A model generated the notes under the pieces. The model was not told the origin of the DNA. It worked only from the letters and a program-made list of their open reading frames with translations, and made no database searches. Positions 1-11,800 of a stretch of DNA of 64,000 nucleotides are shown one piece after another (the first letter of the stretch is position 1; each line of letters starts with the position of its first letter). The position numbers and the translations under genes are program-made. The DNA comes from Trichostrongylus colubriformis (lineage: Eukaryota > Nematoda > Chromadorea > Rhabditida > Trichostrongylidae): assembly GCA_963978905.1 (NCBI GenBank), contig OZ022258.1:49646591-49710590 (forward strand). The letters run 5' to 3'.

Positions 1-325
1 TTTTCAGGTATAGAAATGCACAATTAAGAAGATCCATAAGTAAACAGGTAAAATATGTCACTAGAAAACAGTAAAGAGGAAATAATTCAAAAATAAGGTT
101 ACATCAGGCCGAAGACAAGCTTTAAAATGAACGAAGCGTGGCTCGGCCACGGAAGCTTGCAGTTCGGACGGAAGCGCGCCCTGGGGGCAAATAGCGCCCT
201 GTGGCGCGTTTTTCAACGCCGGTTTCGTTACACATTGTATCTACCAAACCCATATGTTTGTTTTCAGACGCCATTGTTTTCTTAAACGTTATTCTGCCCT
301 TGCCCCCTCCCGGTGCCTTTGAGGC
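1..325 (-). repeat. dispersed repeat, copy 1 (inverted partner at 28.35-28.66 kb)
   Basis: The reverse complement of this stretch matches 28350-28660 almost base for base, including the GGCGTTGAAAAACGCGCC core. No open frame or terminal repeat identifies the family. The copy runs off the left window edge. Confidence 0.8.
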
Positions 326-949
326 CGAGAAAGACTTCCCACCGTAGTTCCTCTTATTTTATCTATCACAATCACATTTTAGAGACACCTTGAGGTCAGA
401 ATTGAGCGCGTCAGGTCACGATATGAAAGTGCGCTGAGAACATTAGTGAAATTTTTCAAACCTAAATCTCCCCGGCAATCTCCGTGCGGCCTACGGGCTG
501 GAATAGATATTATCCATGTGACTTTCTGAAAATTGGGTTTCAATTGGTATTGCCCCAAGTCGCACAATTAAAGGTTTATCATCAGTTTTGATCACAAATA
601 ACTCAACAGGACAAGAGAACCTTACAATTAACGGTCATATTTCAATGGTGGTAAAGAAAGCTCTCAACGCACTGTTCCTTATGCTGAGAAATGTTCATTG
701 CAATGACCCCTCTGTGTTAATCAGACTATATAAAACCTATGTTCTACCTCATTTGGAATATGGCTCTACAGTATCGAATCCACATCTCAATAAGCACATT
801 AAATGCTTAGAGAAAGTCCAAAGAATTTTCACGAGAATCCTTTTTATCGGTCATTCCCGAATTCCAAATATCCCCAAGCTATACCTACCTACAGAGATCG
901 ACTGATCATCTTGAACATGAAGAGCTTGAAATATAGAAAGATAATATTA

Positions 950-1842
950 GGTTGATTCATAATAAATCGGACAAATGGTAGTGATGATTTCTAGAGATCA
1001 TAACTCAGTAACGAATTAACGAAAATGGACGCGCGAGGTACCGTTGGAATGAGTATGAAAAGCTCTTCAAAGTACCGCAAAATAATCACTCAAAAGTAAA
1101 TTCATTCCACCACAATGCCGCACGATTTCAAGCGGTCCAGAGACCACATCCGCAACGTCATACTATTTATATCGCTATCTGGCCAGGAACCCGCGGATAT
1201 CGGCAGACGTCTGATAGAAGTTCACAAGGAGCATGCCCCCGGCAGAAGTACACTGTAGTTGTAGCATTCGAAGTTTGCGTCAGGCGACTATTCCATCGAA
1301 GACGAAAACCGCGGTTGGTGGAGCCTACACGGCGTAGAGTACTGGGAGCTGCTCGATGAAGGTACCACAGTATCCGCCGACGTCTACGTTCGTCAATTAC
1401 GAGAATTGAAGGCCAATGACCAAAGTTCGCTACGGCGGCGGTCACATGTCTACTTCCAGCACGACAACGTGTCTACTTCCACAGACCGCACTTCGCAAGA
1501 TCGACCAAGGCCGAGCTGCTGTCGTACAGTTGGACCGTACTTCTATACCCACCGTACTCCCCAGACCTGGCCCCTTCAGATTTCCACCTTTTCTCCCACA
1601 GCCAACGCCACCTGGACGGCCAAGACTTCAAAACTCGCGACGAGGTCAACGCGGCACTCGGCAACTTCTTCGAGCTCCAGCTTCCGGCCTTCTGGAGCAA
1701 GGGCATCCATGATCTGCCTATACCGTGGCAGAAGGTCATCGATAAAGATGGAGTATATTTCAAGTGAATCCCTGTTGTCGTAAAAAAGTTGTACGACAAT
1801 GATTAAAATTGGTCAATTTGTCCGATTTATTATGAATCAACC
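950..1842 (+). mobile_element. mariner-family DNA transposon inserted in the LINE remnant
   Basis: Ends are 27-bp inverted repeats (GGTTGATTCATAATAAATCG at the left, its complement at the right, extending to ACAAAT) flanked by TA duplications at 948-949 and 1843-1844. Length is 893 bp, shorter than the ~1.3 kb of a complete mariner, so it has lost internal sequence. Confidence 0.92.
1115..1767 (+). pseudogene. mariner transposase, frameshifted and internally deleted
   Basis: The N-terminal part starting at 1115 reads MPHDFKRSRDHIRNVILF and then SGQEPADIGRRL, a mariner helix-turn-helix region, and stops early. The catalytic part survives as QHDN near 1455 and, in another frame, YSPDLAPSDFHLF near 1555, which carries the third carboxylate of the D,D34D triad. 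The C-terminus ends at 1765-1767 after WQKVIDKDGVYFK. Several frame changes and a missing middle mean it cannot encode an active enzyme. Confidence 0.85.
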
Positions 1843-2033
1843 TAATAAATGATATGACCTTTGCTTTCCGCATAATCAAAAGGGAAATCAATTTGAAGGC
1901 TAGCAAATACTGGATATTTCGGCCATATAGAAGGACCGAAAATGAATATGTTCTTCGTTACAAAAAATTGCCACATAATCTCTTGTGTGCAATGACTCTA
2001 CCCAGTTTCGATCGCAGCTACAAAAACTGAACA

Positions 2034-3060
2034 TCTTTGACGTCTTGAACATCGAAGATGTTAACTAGTACATGCTGTGAGAAAGTTTTTACTGATATGT
2101 TAAGGTGACAGCCGAAACTTTTTCCAACTACGGGTCTATACAATTATGCTACAGCAACATATAGCAACCATGGAATGTCGTGATGCGATGCTTCCAATTC
2201 AATCCATTTAAAAAGAACAAGGAGAGATAGTCTTGAAGACTAACGACTGTAGATGACAGTACTAAACTCTTGACTATCTAAAGTCGATATATAATACTTT
2301 CTGAACTATTCTTTGCATTACGACCTACCATTCAGTCATTCCGCAATGTTGTCTCATTCTGAGATTATACGATTGTGCTTTCAAAAAATGAGGAGGTTTA
2401 CCTATACTCACAGAGCGAATTCGATTTGTAAAGTAATGGTAGTACTAGGTAGTGATTTTTATTCTACCTGACCTAGGGAGCTCACTATCCTCCTGCCTTT
2501 CGAGCTTGATGTCAATACCTTAACATGCTACCCACTTGCCAATTCCACGTGGGTGGCCGGTAAACCCGTGTCTCGGAGTTTTGGTGAGTGCCTATGACCC
2601 CCGGTGTGGCGAAGGGCATCATAGCCGGCTGATGCGGCGCTTGTCAAGGTCACGCATTACAGCTTCCAAGGCAGGAGAGGAGGTTCTTTGAGGAACTATC
2701 TCCAAGGTCCATACCATATATTACTTCGGTCGTGCTACGTGTACTACCACATACCTTAACATCAACTAATTATTTTCCAAAGGGTGCCTCCCAGTTTAAA
2801 AGCCTGTCGTTACTAATACATCGCCTCATTCATTAATCTGATTCCGTTTCAATTGTTGCACATCGTATTAGATAATTTAGGCCTCAAAATATCATCAGCT
2901 GGTAATTAGCCTAAACATTGGTTGAGTACTGTTGAGTTTTCTTCATTTCTCTTTAATATTATTCTGAGTTAGCAATAACGACATTGTCTTGGTTAAGGCA
3001 CGTCTAGTGACGTAATGAAATAAATAAATAAATAAATAAATTAACTGTGAAGGTAGCACT
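2034..3060. other. non-coding stretch, no gene seen; AAAT microsatellite at about 3014-3045
   Basis: No credible coding frame. A GC-richer patch at 2520-2700 is flanked by AT-rich DNA. The (AAAT)n run near 3014-3045 could be the 3' tail of the LINE whose RT remnant lies upstream, but this is a guess. Confidence 0.4.
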
Positions 3061-4305
3061 CGGGTAGAGCAACGCTTTGAATATGCGGCTTTTCTGGAGG
3101 CGGGCTATCCTAATCCAAGAAGCTGATGAGGCCGCCGATACTCTACCGTTTCCGGCACGCTCAGGAAATGAACTTCGAGTAAAAAGACAAACAAATCTTC
3201 ATCTGACATTATTTACATAAACAAAGGAAAGATAAATCAGAGAACGAGTAAAGAATAGTGGTAGTTGGGGTATTAACAAAGATAAACAGCTACCAAGCGC
3301 CATTTGCACTTGCCGTTAATGTATTACCTTTTCGGGTGGTAGCTCTCCTCACCGAGCTCTTAAAAAATACAGCTGAATTTTCCATTTTTCCCACACATTG
3401 ACGCAAACGCCATTTGCGAAGTCAGCATGGGGAGAAGAGCCTTCCAATAGCTAAAAGCTTTGACACTTCTTGCATTTGAGACTTTTCCCGTGCAGCAAAA
3501 GCTACAGTACTCATTGTCAGAAGTGTCAGAAGTTATTGGTGTACTGCGCGATGGCCGCATAAGGTGATTTAACGGTGTCAGCTTTTCTGCTCCAGCTTCA
3601 AGTAGCGTTTGCCTCCCTCAACGTGCACAAAGGACCCGCAATACCGGGAACAATATTCTCCATCAATATCGCTTCAAGGTGACTGTTCGGTTGATCAGTA
3701 ATAGTTACACCACGTGGCTATTCAAAGAGTGTTTTGGCGAGCAACCTTATATATACGTGTTTTTCAGCTGTAAGTTTCTCCTACTGGACCAGTCTATGCG
3801 AAATTAATTAGATTGGCGTAGCATAATTAGTGCGGGGTTTATTGTTGCTTTTTTCTGCCGTGAAAATTAACATTTCAACGACTATCAAATGGGAAGCATT
3901 CCTTGACAACGATGGTGATAACGTTTCATAATAGTCATTTAAATACGTTTTTGTTATATTTTTATTATTATTTTTGCCAAACGAATTTCAGTTATCTAAA
4001 CACGTTTTTGTTAAATTTTATTATTGTTTAGCCGGATTAGTTATGCACCAAGCGAATAGCAAGTTGTACCTAACTGTAGTACATATAAGATATGTTGCTG
4101 TGTTATGGAATGATGAAAAATGCGTGGTTTTATACAAGTTTCAGCCTTGACACCAGCTTTTTCAGCTTTCCATGCTTACTCTATCTTGACTTTTTTCTTC
4201 CTAATCATTTCCTGATGCTTTATTTGGGTTGATGCCATGGCTGTTGCGCTATGGTGATGGCTAGGAGAGCAGAGTCCCCATGGCATACGTGAAGCGGCCG
4301 CCAAA

Positions 4306-5155
4306 ATGAAGGAGCCTGGAGTGAAGGTCATTGTCATTTCAAGGATCTTGGAGCTACCTCGTCAAACAATATCGTCGATTCTGGAACGATGCAAGGTTGG
4401 AGGCTCCACTAGTGAGGCAGGGCAGAGAGAATGGGAAGACTTCGCTCTGTCTCTTTCATGCAAGACGGATCATTCGCCGCACCAATAAGAGTTGCCCCCT
4501 CCCCTCACGGCTGCGGACATCGTTGCTAAGCATTCTGGAAGGGATGGCATCAAAATTAGCCGTCGGACTGCGGGAGAGGCCCTAATGATGTTGAAATCTG
4601 CGGACGACGTCGTCAAGAAGCCTTTTATATCGCCCAAGAATAGAAAAACCAATGTTGCCACAGCGCGGCGCCATCTCACCTGCAGCTCAGCGTATTCTGT
4701 CAGAGATCTTTTCACCGATGAAAGCAAGTTATTCTTTTGAAAAGATGGTATTTGTTAGGCGAGGCGCCCTTTTGGCGAAAGATTCATTTCGAAGTACACG
4801 GAACCCACACTCAAGCATGTTTAAGGATCTGTGGTGGTGTTTCGAGCATCTTTACTGCATGGTGTGAGTCTCATGTTGCAGGTAGAGGAACGATTACAGG
4901 GGAAGGCTACAGGAACATGATGGTGAGCATTGTACTACAATGGAGCAGGAAAGGCATGCCTGCTGGATGGATTCTATAGCCAAAATCGGTCCGAATCACT
5001 TGTCAACAAAAATAAAGGAACCCTCCCAGCGTCAGGAAGTCATACTTTTCGAGTGGCCAAGCCAATGTCTGGACCTGAATCCGATGGAACATATATGGGA
5101 CGAGCTTGAGAGACGCTGTTCACTGAGAATTAGTGGGAACAGAGAAGAAAAATAG
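4306..5155 (+). pseudogene. Tc1-like transposase, decayed
   Basis: The order of a Tc1 transposase is recognisable across several frames: a helix-turn-helix piece (RILELPRQTISSILERC) near 4345, the RRTAGEALMMLKSA stretch near 4565, ARRHL followed by LFTDESKLFF (first catalytic Asp context) near 4665-4740, SRKGMPAGWI near 4950, and the catalytic C-terminal block FEWPSQCLDLNPMEHIWDEL near 5050-5110. Stops and frameshifts separate every block. Terminal inverted repeats were not located. Confidence 0.85.
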
Positions 5156-5822
5156 GCTCAACTAGTGGGAGAATAGAACGTCAGCCTCGAACAATAACTG
5201 AGCAGCTTACGGACTTCTGCCGAGGTGCTGCTACTATCACATTCGTGATTTTTCTGCGAAATGTAAATGTTTTCTACGGTTCTCCAGTTTTGTACTTCAG
5301 AGGAACCCGTTTTTCCTGGCCAAACCTTTTTTAGTCCTTGCCTTCCTCTGTTTTTCATTAGGAGCAGGGAAGGCGACACCAATTACTATGAGCGAGCGTG
5401 AAAGCTGAGACTTTCCGACACTTTATGAATTTTTTATTGAGGCACTGAGGCGATATAGCTACCTGGCCTCCAGAGCGAAAGCTGACCCACGTCAACAACA
5501 CTCTTCGCCCTCATCAAAGCGCGTTTCAATCAGATTGGAAAAGAATCCGTTGAACCACTTGAACGGTCTGAAAAATACCTTTATTTCATGATTACTGAAT
5601 ACAATAGTGCAATCGACATCACAAGCATCTGGAAACATCAAACACAAGCTACTATATGAGTCTTAGCAGACCTTCCAGTGTTTCAGAAGAACTACATCCC
5701 AGTGATTCCTTTCTTAAAAATTTGGAAAAAAGGTCTATGTATTCTGTATTCCCAGGTAACTAACAGTTATAGATTTACAGACATAGGTTGAAATGTTTGA
5801 GAGTGCAGCCTGGCATGAGCCT

Positions 5823-8800
5823 TTAGCTATACTCGAACTCGTCATGATAGATCTTCCAATTGCCCTCCTCCTTCTTCCAGATATGAGCCATTTTGCCTTT
5901 CACGTCTTCTGCTCCTTTCTCCGGATGAACCACGTAATTGCAATGGACGATCAGATAGTCATCTGTGCCCTGATAAGACTCGTTGCTTGTCTGTAATGAA
6001 GCTTTGGCAAAGCGTTCACGGTAATCGTCACGGTAATTTTTGGTTCACGGTAATCTTTGTGGGTTATCACGAACAACAACGATTTCTGAAGTGTTGAAGA
6101 ATATACAAGTGATGGGAAATATCACGATCAACAACGATTTCTGAGGTGTTGAAGGATATACAAGTGAAGGGAAATACTTTTCACAACTGCTGCAACTCAA
6201 GAAATTGCAGGCAACTAGGGGTTCTGATCACGAAACAGACATTCATCTCTAGTGCCATTCGGCACCACTGAACGGAGGCTGGTAAGAAAATCAAAACCAG
6301 GGTCCTTAAGTAGTAGGTTTTGAAGCTTGACATTCTTTTGGCATGCGGAGACGCGGAGACATGCAGCCGCGCCCTGCCGCCGGCACCGCAAAGTATGAAC
6401 ACGGTCCAATGGTCATCTGCGTCCGTACCTCCCCGAGAAGCTTTTAGCAGCACAGCATAGAACCTACCGATCATGAAGTACTCGGCAAGGAAAAGGTTTC
6501 AACTCCCCATTTAACTTTGAAATGAGACCCGGATGGAGATTATAACTGTGAAAACCAAAATTGGAAAATGCCATCCTGAAGCAAGTTAAGAGGGGTCAAA
6601 GTTTGCATATGACATCTTATTGGCGGGGCACTTTGCCAATACGGCCGCTGCTGAACCAGCATCAGTCACCGCGGCTCACCGGGAGTGCTCCGGAATTGCA
6701 GGATAGGCTTTTTTGCATTTTGCGTTTCATTGTCAGTAAGTGCCTTTTCTAACTTCTGAACGTTTCCTTGTACTGGGACTTACAGCACCCATCATTCACT
6801 CTACAACTTTATTCATAATTACTACTATTTCTCAGTACTTTTGCTTCACACATTTCTTTGCTCAGTTTCATCAGTGTCACTTGTGGCTTAGAGTGTTTTA
6901 TTTGATTTTGTAGTGTTGAGTATAACAAATAAATTCGTTGGTGAAATCGTGAAGGTTTGAGTAATATTAGTATTGAAGCTATAAATGAAGTGGCAGAGTA
7001 AACTATGTTTGCGATAGGTAGTAGTACAAGGAAACGTGCACAAGTGAAAGAAATGCACTTACTGACAATGAGACGCAACATGCAAAAAAATCTGCACCGG
7101 CGGGAAGGAAACCCACCAGTGGTATCTACAGGATACCTGTGGTGGGTTTGCTACCAGTGAGCCACGGTGGCCGATGATGGCTCAGCAGCAGTCGTGCAGA
7201 TGGCAAAGTGCTCGTCTGTCACAGGCAAACTTTGACCCTTCCTAACTCACTTCAGAATGGCAATTTGCAGTTTTGGTTATAACAAGTGTGATCAGTTGTC
7301 GGAGTACTATCGATCTATCCGGGTGTCATTTCAAAGTTCCATGGGGAGTTGAAACCCTGCCCTTATTAGCCGCTTATATTCACTCACAATCTTAAACCCA
7401 CTTGTCTCAAGTTAAGGAAGTTAAAGGAAAAAAGTCACTGGCCTCAAGCTTGTGTGGACCGATTTTGTCCCAGAACTCTTTCAGCAGTTTAACGATTTCT
7501 GAAATTGGAAGTTTATTCTGTATTTAATGTAAAGTACATGGTGATTTGTAGTATCTACCGCATGAACAAACAATTATGCAGTCAAGTCGATTCAGATCCT
7601 TCTACTGAATAACTTAGAAGCACTGAAAGGAATTCAGCTGAGAGGGCAAATAAAGCGACGACTAGGATGAAATATTCAGCTCTTGTTCAAGTCTACTACG
7701 CCGTTCGAAAAAGTTCTACGGTTTTGCAAATTTCTTAGCCGCATCGTGACATGCGGTGAGTACCGGATTTTATACGGTAAACGACGACTATTTGCACAAT
7801 GGTTGGACGAATGCCGAGCTTGTGGCGGTTCGCTTCGTCACCAGAGCGGCGGCGAGATCACCAGCCATGTACTGGCTACTTCACGATAACCCACGATCCA
7901 TGTCGCGCATGCAACCCCGAAAAGTTGAATGAGTTGCGCCACGAATTTCTACGGCCTCCACCATAATCAATTGTTGTGGGCTCTCACCGATTACCATTTC
8001 TTCGATAATGTGGACAGCTTGTTTGGGAGAAACGCTTCAAGACCACACGATGCTGAGGAGACCTCCCACAAATTCATTCCTCTAGAATTCCACAGATCTC
8101 CAACCCTTGTGATCAGTCTTGGTGGCTGTTATTGGCGAAAATCTGCTGTTTCTCATGCTACTAGTCTTGACTAACAAACTTTTTATAGGGTCGAGATATG
8201 CGCATTTGAAATTAGAAGTCGAAAACTGAAAAAACTCTCGAATGAGGGCATGCTTAGCGAGAGTTCAAGCAGGTGTACCAACGTGATAGCGCAAGGTGGT
8301 AGCGCTTAATTTACTGGGTCGGGAATCGATCCTTGGAAACCACAGCAAGATCTTCACCACCCCCCAGAAATTCACCTTACTGACCTTCCTTTCCAAATGT
8401 AGCTTTTACGCCTTTCTCCACAATGACTGCCTGACTGTGATAGAGGCTAGCAACCTCCTCACAGTTGCCAATTTTAGCGTACTCCTCCCACTTGGTGTAC
8501 AGGGGCTTCAACGTGGCTTCCACATCTGAAACCAATAGTTTTTAGTTCCAAGTTCTCCTTTGTTATAATCTCGTCATGATTTGTCGATGATGTCGATGCC
8601 TTGTCAAGCCGCTTTCGTACTTAATGATGCCGGCGGCAGGGCGTGGCCGGGTGTTTCTGCGTCTACGCTTGTGCCACGTTGTCTCGTTGCCTGCGTCGTC
8701 TCTGCATTTTCTCCGTACCACTCTGTCTCTCTGCCCGTAAACGCAGCCACCTCCTGCCGACGCAAAGTATGAAGGCGACCGTACTAGTTTGTTCTGGAGC

Positions 8801-11800
8801 GTACTCAAAATAATGTCGGAATTTCAAAAGGGAAGGGAGACGCTTCTTCGGGTACTTAACAAACTAAGTGCTTCGAGCCACCATTAGGTCTTGAAGAAGG
8901 CGAAATGGGCTGAATTGTTGGGCCAGGGATAAAGGTTCCATTTAAAAACCTCATCAACAAGCAGGACATCATCAACAAACGGTTTTTTTTAGATTTTCGA
9001 CAGGACATGCAAAGCCTAGGGGCAATGAATACATCATGATAAAGGTTCCATTTAAAAGTCTCGCTGACAAAGCAAGAGCATTATCAACAAATGATTCTTG
9101 GATTTTCGACAGGACATGCAAATATAAGGACAAACTATGCTAAATACAAATCTTGGAATTAAAATAGAAGTTAATGGTCCGTTTCGCCTCTACCTCAGAC
9201 TAACCATTGTTGTTGTCAGCCCTCCAGGCTTTTCAGTGTGTAGGGCTGACAACCAATGACATTGTAACAAAAGGTGGTGAATAGAGAAGAAAAAAAAAGA
9301 TAGGAAGGGTGGCGCAAAATTTCGGAAAGGAAAGAAGGGTAGCACAAATTTTAATTATTTAGTACCATATACCGTATAGTATGAGGGGAGGACACGAACA
9401 CAGGTAAAAAAATAAAAGCATGGCTTAGAGTAAAGAACTTAAGTGTTACTATCGAGAATGAAGTGCAGTGTACTCTTATTTGTGCATTTATTACTCACTA
9501 TATTGTATATACGTAGTGTAATTAAGGCATAACAACTATAAAATGTTGAAAAGAAAATGTAGTAAAGTATCAACCTACGATGGAACTATCTCCCACCAGA
9601 CCATTCTAGGCTTACTCATGAACCAACACTGAAATTCTTTGGTAATTATCATCCATCATAATTACCGAAGCCTGGAGGCAATAAATACATCATCATCGGA
9701 AACCCTGGCCTGGGATTGCAAATTAGGTATTACATCTATGTACATATGCCACGTTTTCGAGTGCCACGATCAAACTGACCCAGAAGTAAATCCTTTTACA
9801 GCAGCTGAAACGCTCTATATTAGAAGTCGATTATTCTCGTAGCGATACAGTAGACCTTCAAGTTTCCGAAAGCCTTGTTTAAATGCCCTCTTAGAAAGTG
9901 TCGGGACGTTATTTGAGCCACCAGTTTCATTCAGATTTTGATATATTATATTAAAACGTTGATTGTCGAGGTGAGTGTCGAGAGGATTTTCAGAAAGTAC
10001 GACTTCCCAGTTTCTAACACAAAATTCGATCCCACTGGGGTGTTCTGCCCGGCATATTTCTACTTTATTTCTGGATTACGCAGTGCTACGTACAAAGCAA
10101 GCTAGGGTCGCCGTATGTAGTTGAACCTTATGACGATTATCGTGCCTAAGGCCTTACGTTGGCTTTGAACCAGGTAGTCACTCAAAGGCACAGGTGGAGG
10201 TAAGAAAAAAGTGGGAGCTGAGAGGACATGTTCCCTATAAATGAACATTCGAGATCAGAAGAAGTGAACTGAGGCAAAAGGGGGAGTAACGTTTCCGGCG
10301 CTTAGCATAGCCCCTCACCATTTGCATCTGCCACACTGGCTAGTGATGCAGAGGAACGCGAAAGGGAAGTGGTGCGACGTAGGGTTTTCTGGCTCCTATT
10401 CCTAGAGTTTTACACTGTTTCATTTCGTTCTCTTTCTACTGTTCCAATTCTGAGCACCTCGACTTCCATATTCATGATTTACCAATTTGTCAGAATTGTA
10501 CTTGACGGTGCCTTTGAGTACCCAACCACATACGGGGCCCCTTACTCGTATAATTGCGTTGCATGTCGCATATCGAAATATTGACGTAACAGTATACACC
10601 CGGAGGATCGTATGAGATTAGCCTGGGCTATGTGCTCATGATTACGGAGACTAGTCGTTAGGTATTCACTTCTTCATTCTCTCTTCGGACCCCATATCAT
10701 ATTAGAATGAAGAGCCCGATTAGCGTGACCTGGTTCTGCTGCATTTTCAGTCCATTCAGGAACAGTGTTTACATATGATAGCAGTATCACCTGCCTTTTC
10801 CTTTTATATTCCGTGGCAATTTTTCGAAGCGATTTTTTTAAAACGTGAACATGGATTCATGTCATTGCATGTTTATTTTTACATTCTATGCAGACGTGCA
10901 AGCATTTCGTAATCCGAAAAGAGTGTACTATCCGTCTATTGAAATGTGTCGGTTTGTTACCACAATTCATTCCCGATTCAAAAATGTCATGCCCATAAAT
11001 AGCAGATCGCAATCCTAGTTTTCTGGTTAATTTTCAATATAAACGGGTGAGTAATCACACTGAGCAGAGAAATTCGATATCCCGTTTTTTTGCACAGAGC
11101 GGTGTAAAATAATGCTCACTTTATGGAGAAATGAATTTCGAAAAATAGCGAAACATCACATCACCGCTTCTGCTGTTGACATGCTGTCTGAAAGGCGAAA
11201 CAGTAGTATTGTCAAAATAATCGATAAACTGTGGCGTTTTTTAAGTTCCATAGCGGTGCACAATACTACAAATGACTTCCTGATTCCAATTTTTCTAGCT
11301 TTTTTTGTCATTTTTAATGATTTCCATAAACTTACTCTCTCTTTTGAGGGACTCCTAATAATACATAGTTCTCGTACGAAGATCGAGTAAGAAGTAACAT
11401 ATTACGTCTCGTTAGCAACTCTAGAAATTCAAAATTTCGAAGAGTTCATCAGAAATCAGTCCGGAAATGTTCCTAAAGAGGAAGCGAGACGAATATCTAT
11501 CGCTTTTGGTTGACAGGCGTTGTCTATCAATTCTGAAACTATAAATGTTGTGAGCAGAAGCAATAAAATTCTGGCCTCTCTCAAGAATAAAGCTTTTCTA
11601 TGGTGTGCGATCTATTGTGCATTGTATTACGTATGTACCAGCTAAAAATCGAAGTCTTGTTTGCTCAGCAGTTCTCAGTTCCTTTAGGCAGTGAAACTAG
11701 AAGGACATGTTGCTCAAACACAGTAGATGCCCTAGTACGATTAGTTAGCAAGGTATACTATGATCTATGAAATTAAAACTAGAGGCCTGAGACGAGAACT

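Larger units (their letters stand above)
531..2033 (+). pseudogene. CR1/Jockey-like LINE reverse transcriptase C-terminal remnant, split by a mariner
   Basis: From about 531 the plus frame reads through the end of a non-LTR retrotransposon reverse transcriptase, including YKTYVLPHLEYGSTV and LEKVQRIFTRIL, both typical of the RT thumb and connector. A frameshift near 900 moves the reading to RDRLIILNMKSLKYRK. The frame resumes to the right of the mariner at about 1845 with LKASKYWIFRPYR and ends at a stop near 2033. Removing the mariner rejoins the two halves. Only the last ~200 codons are visible and the frameshift makes it dead. The family call rests on remembered motif shape, not a search. 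Confidence 0.8.
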
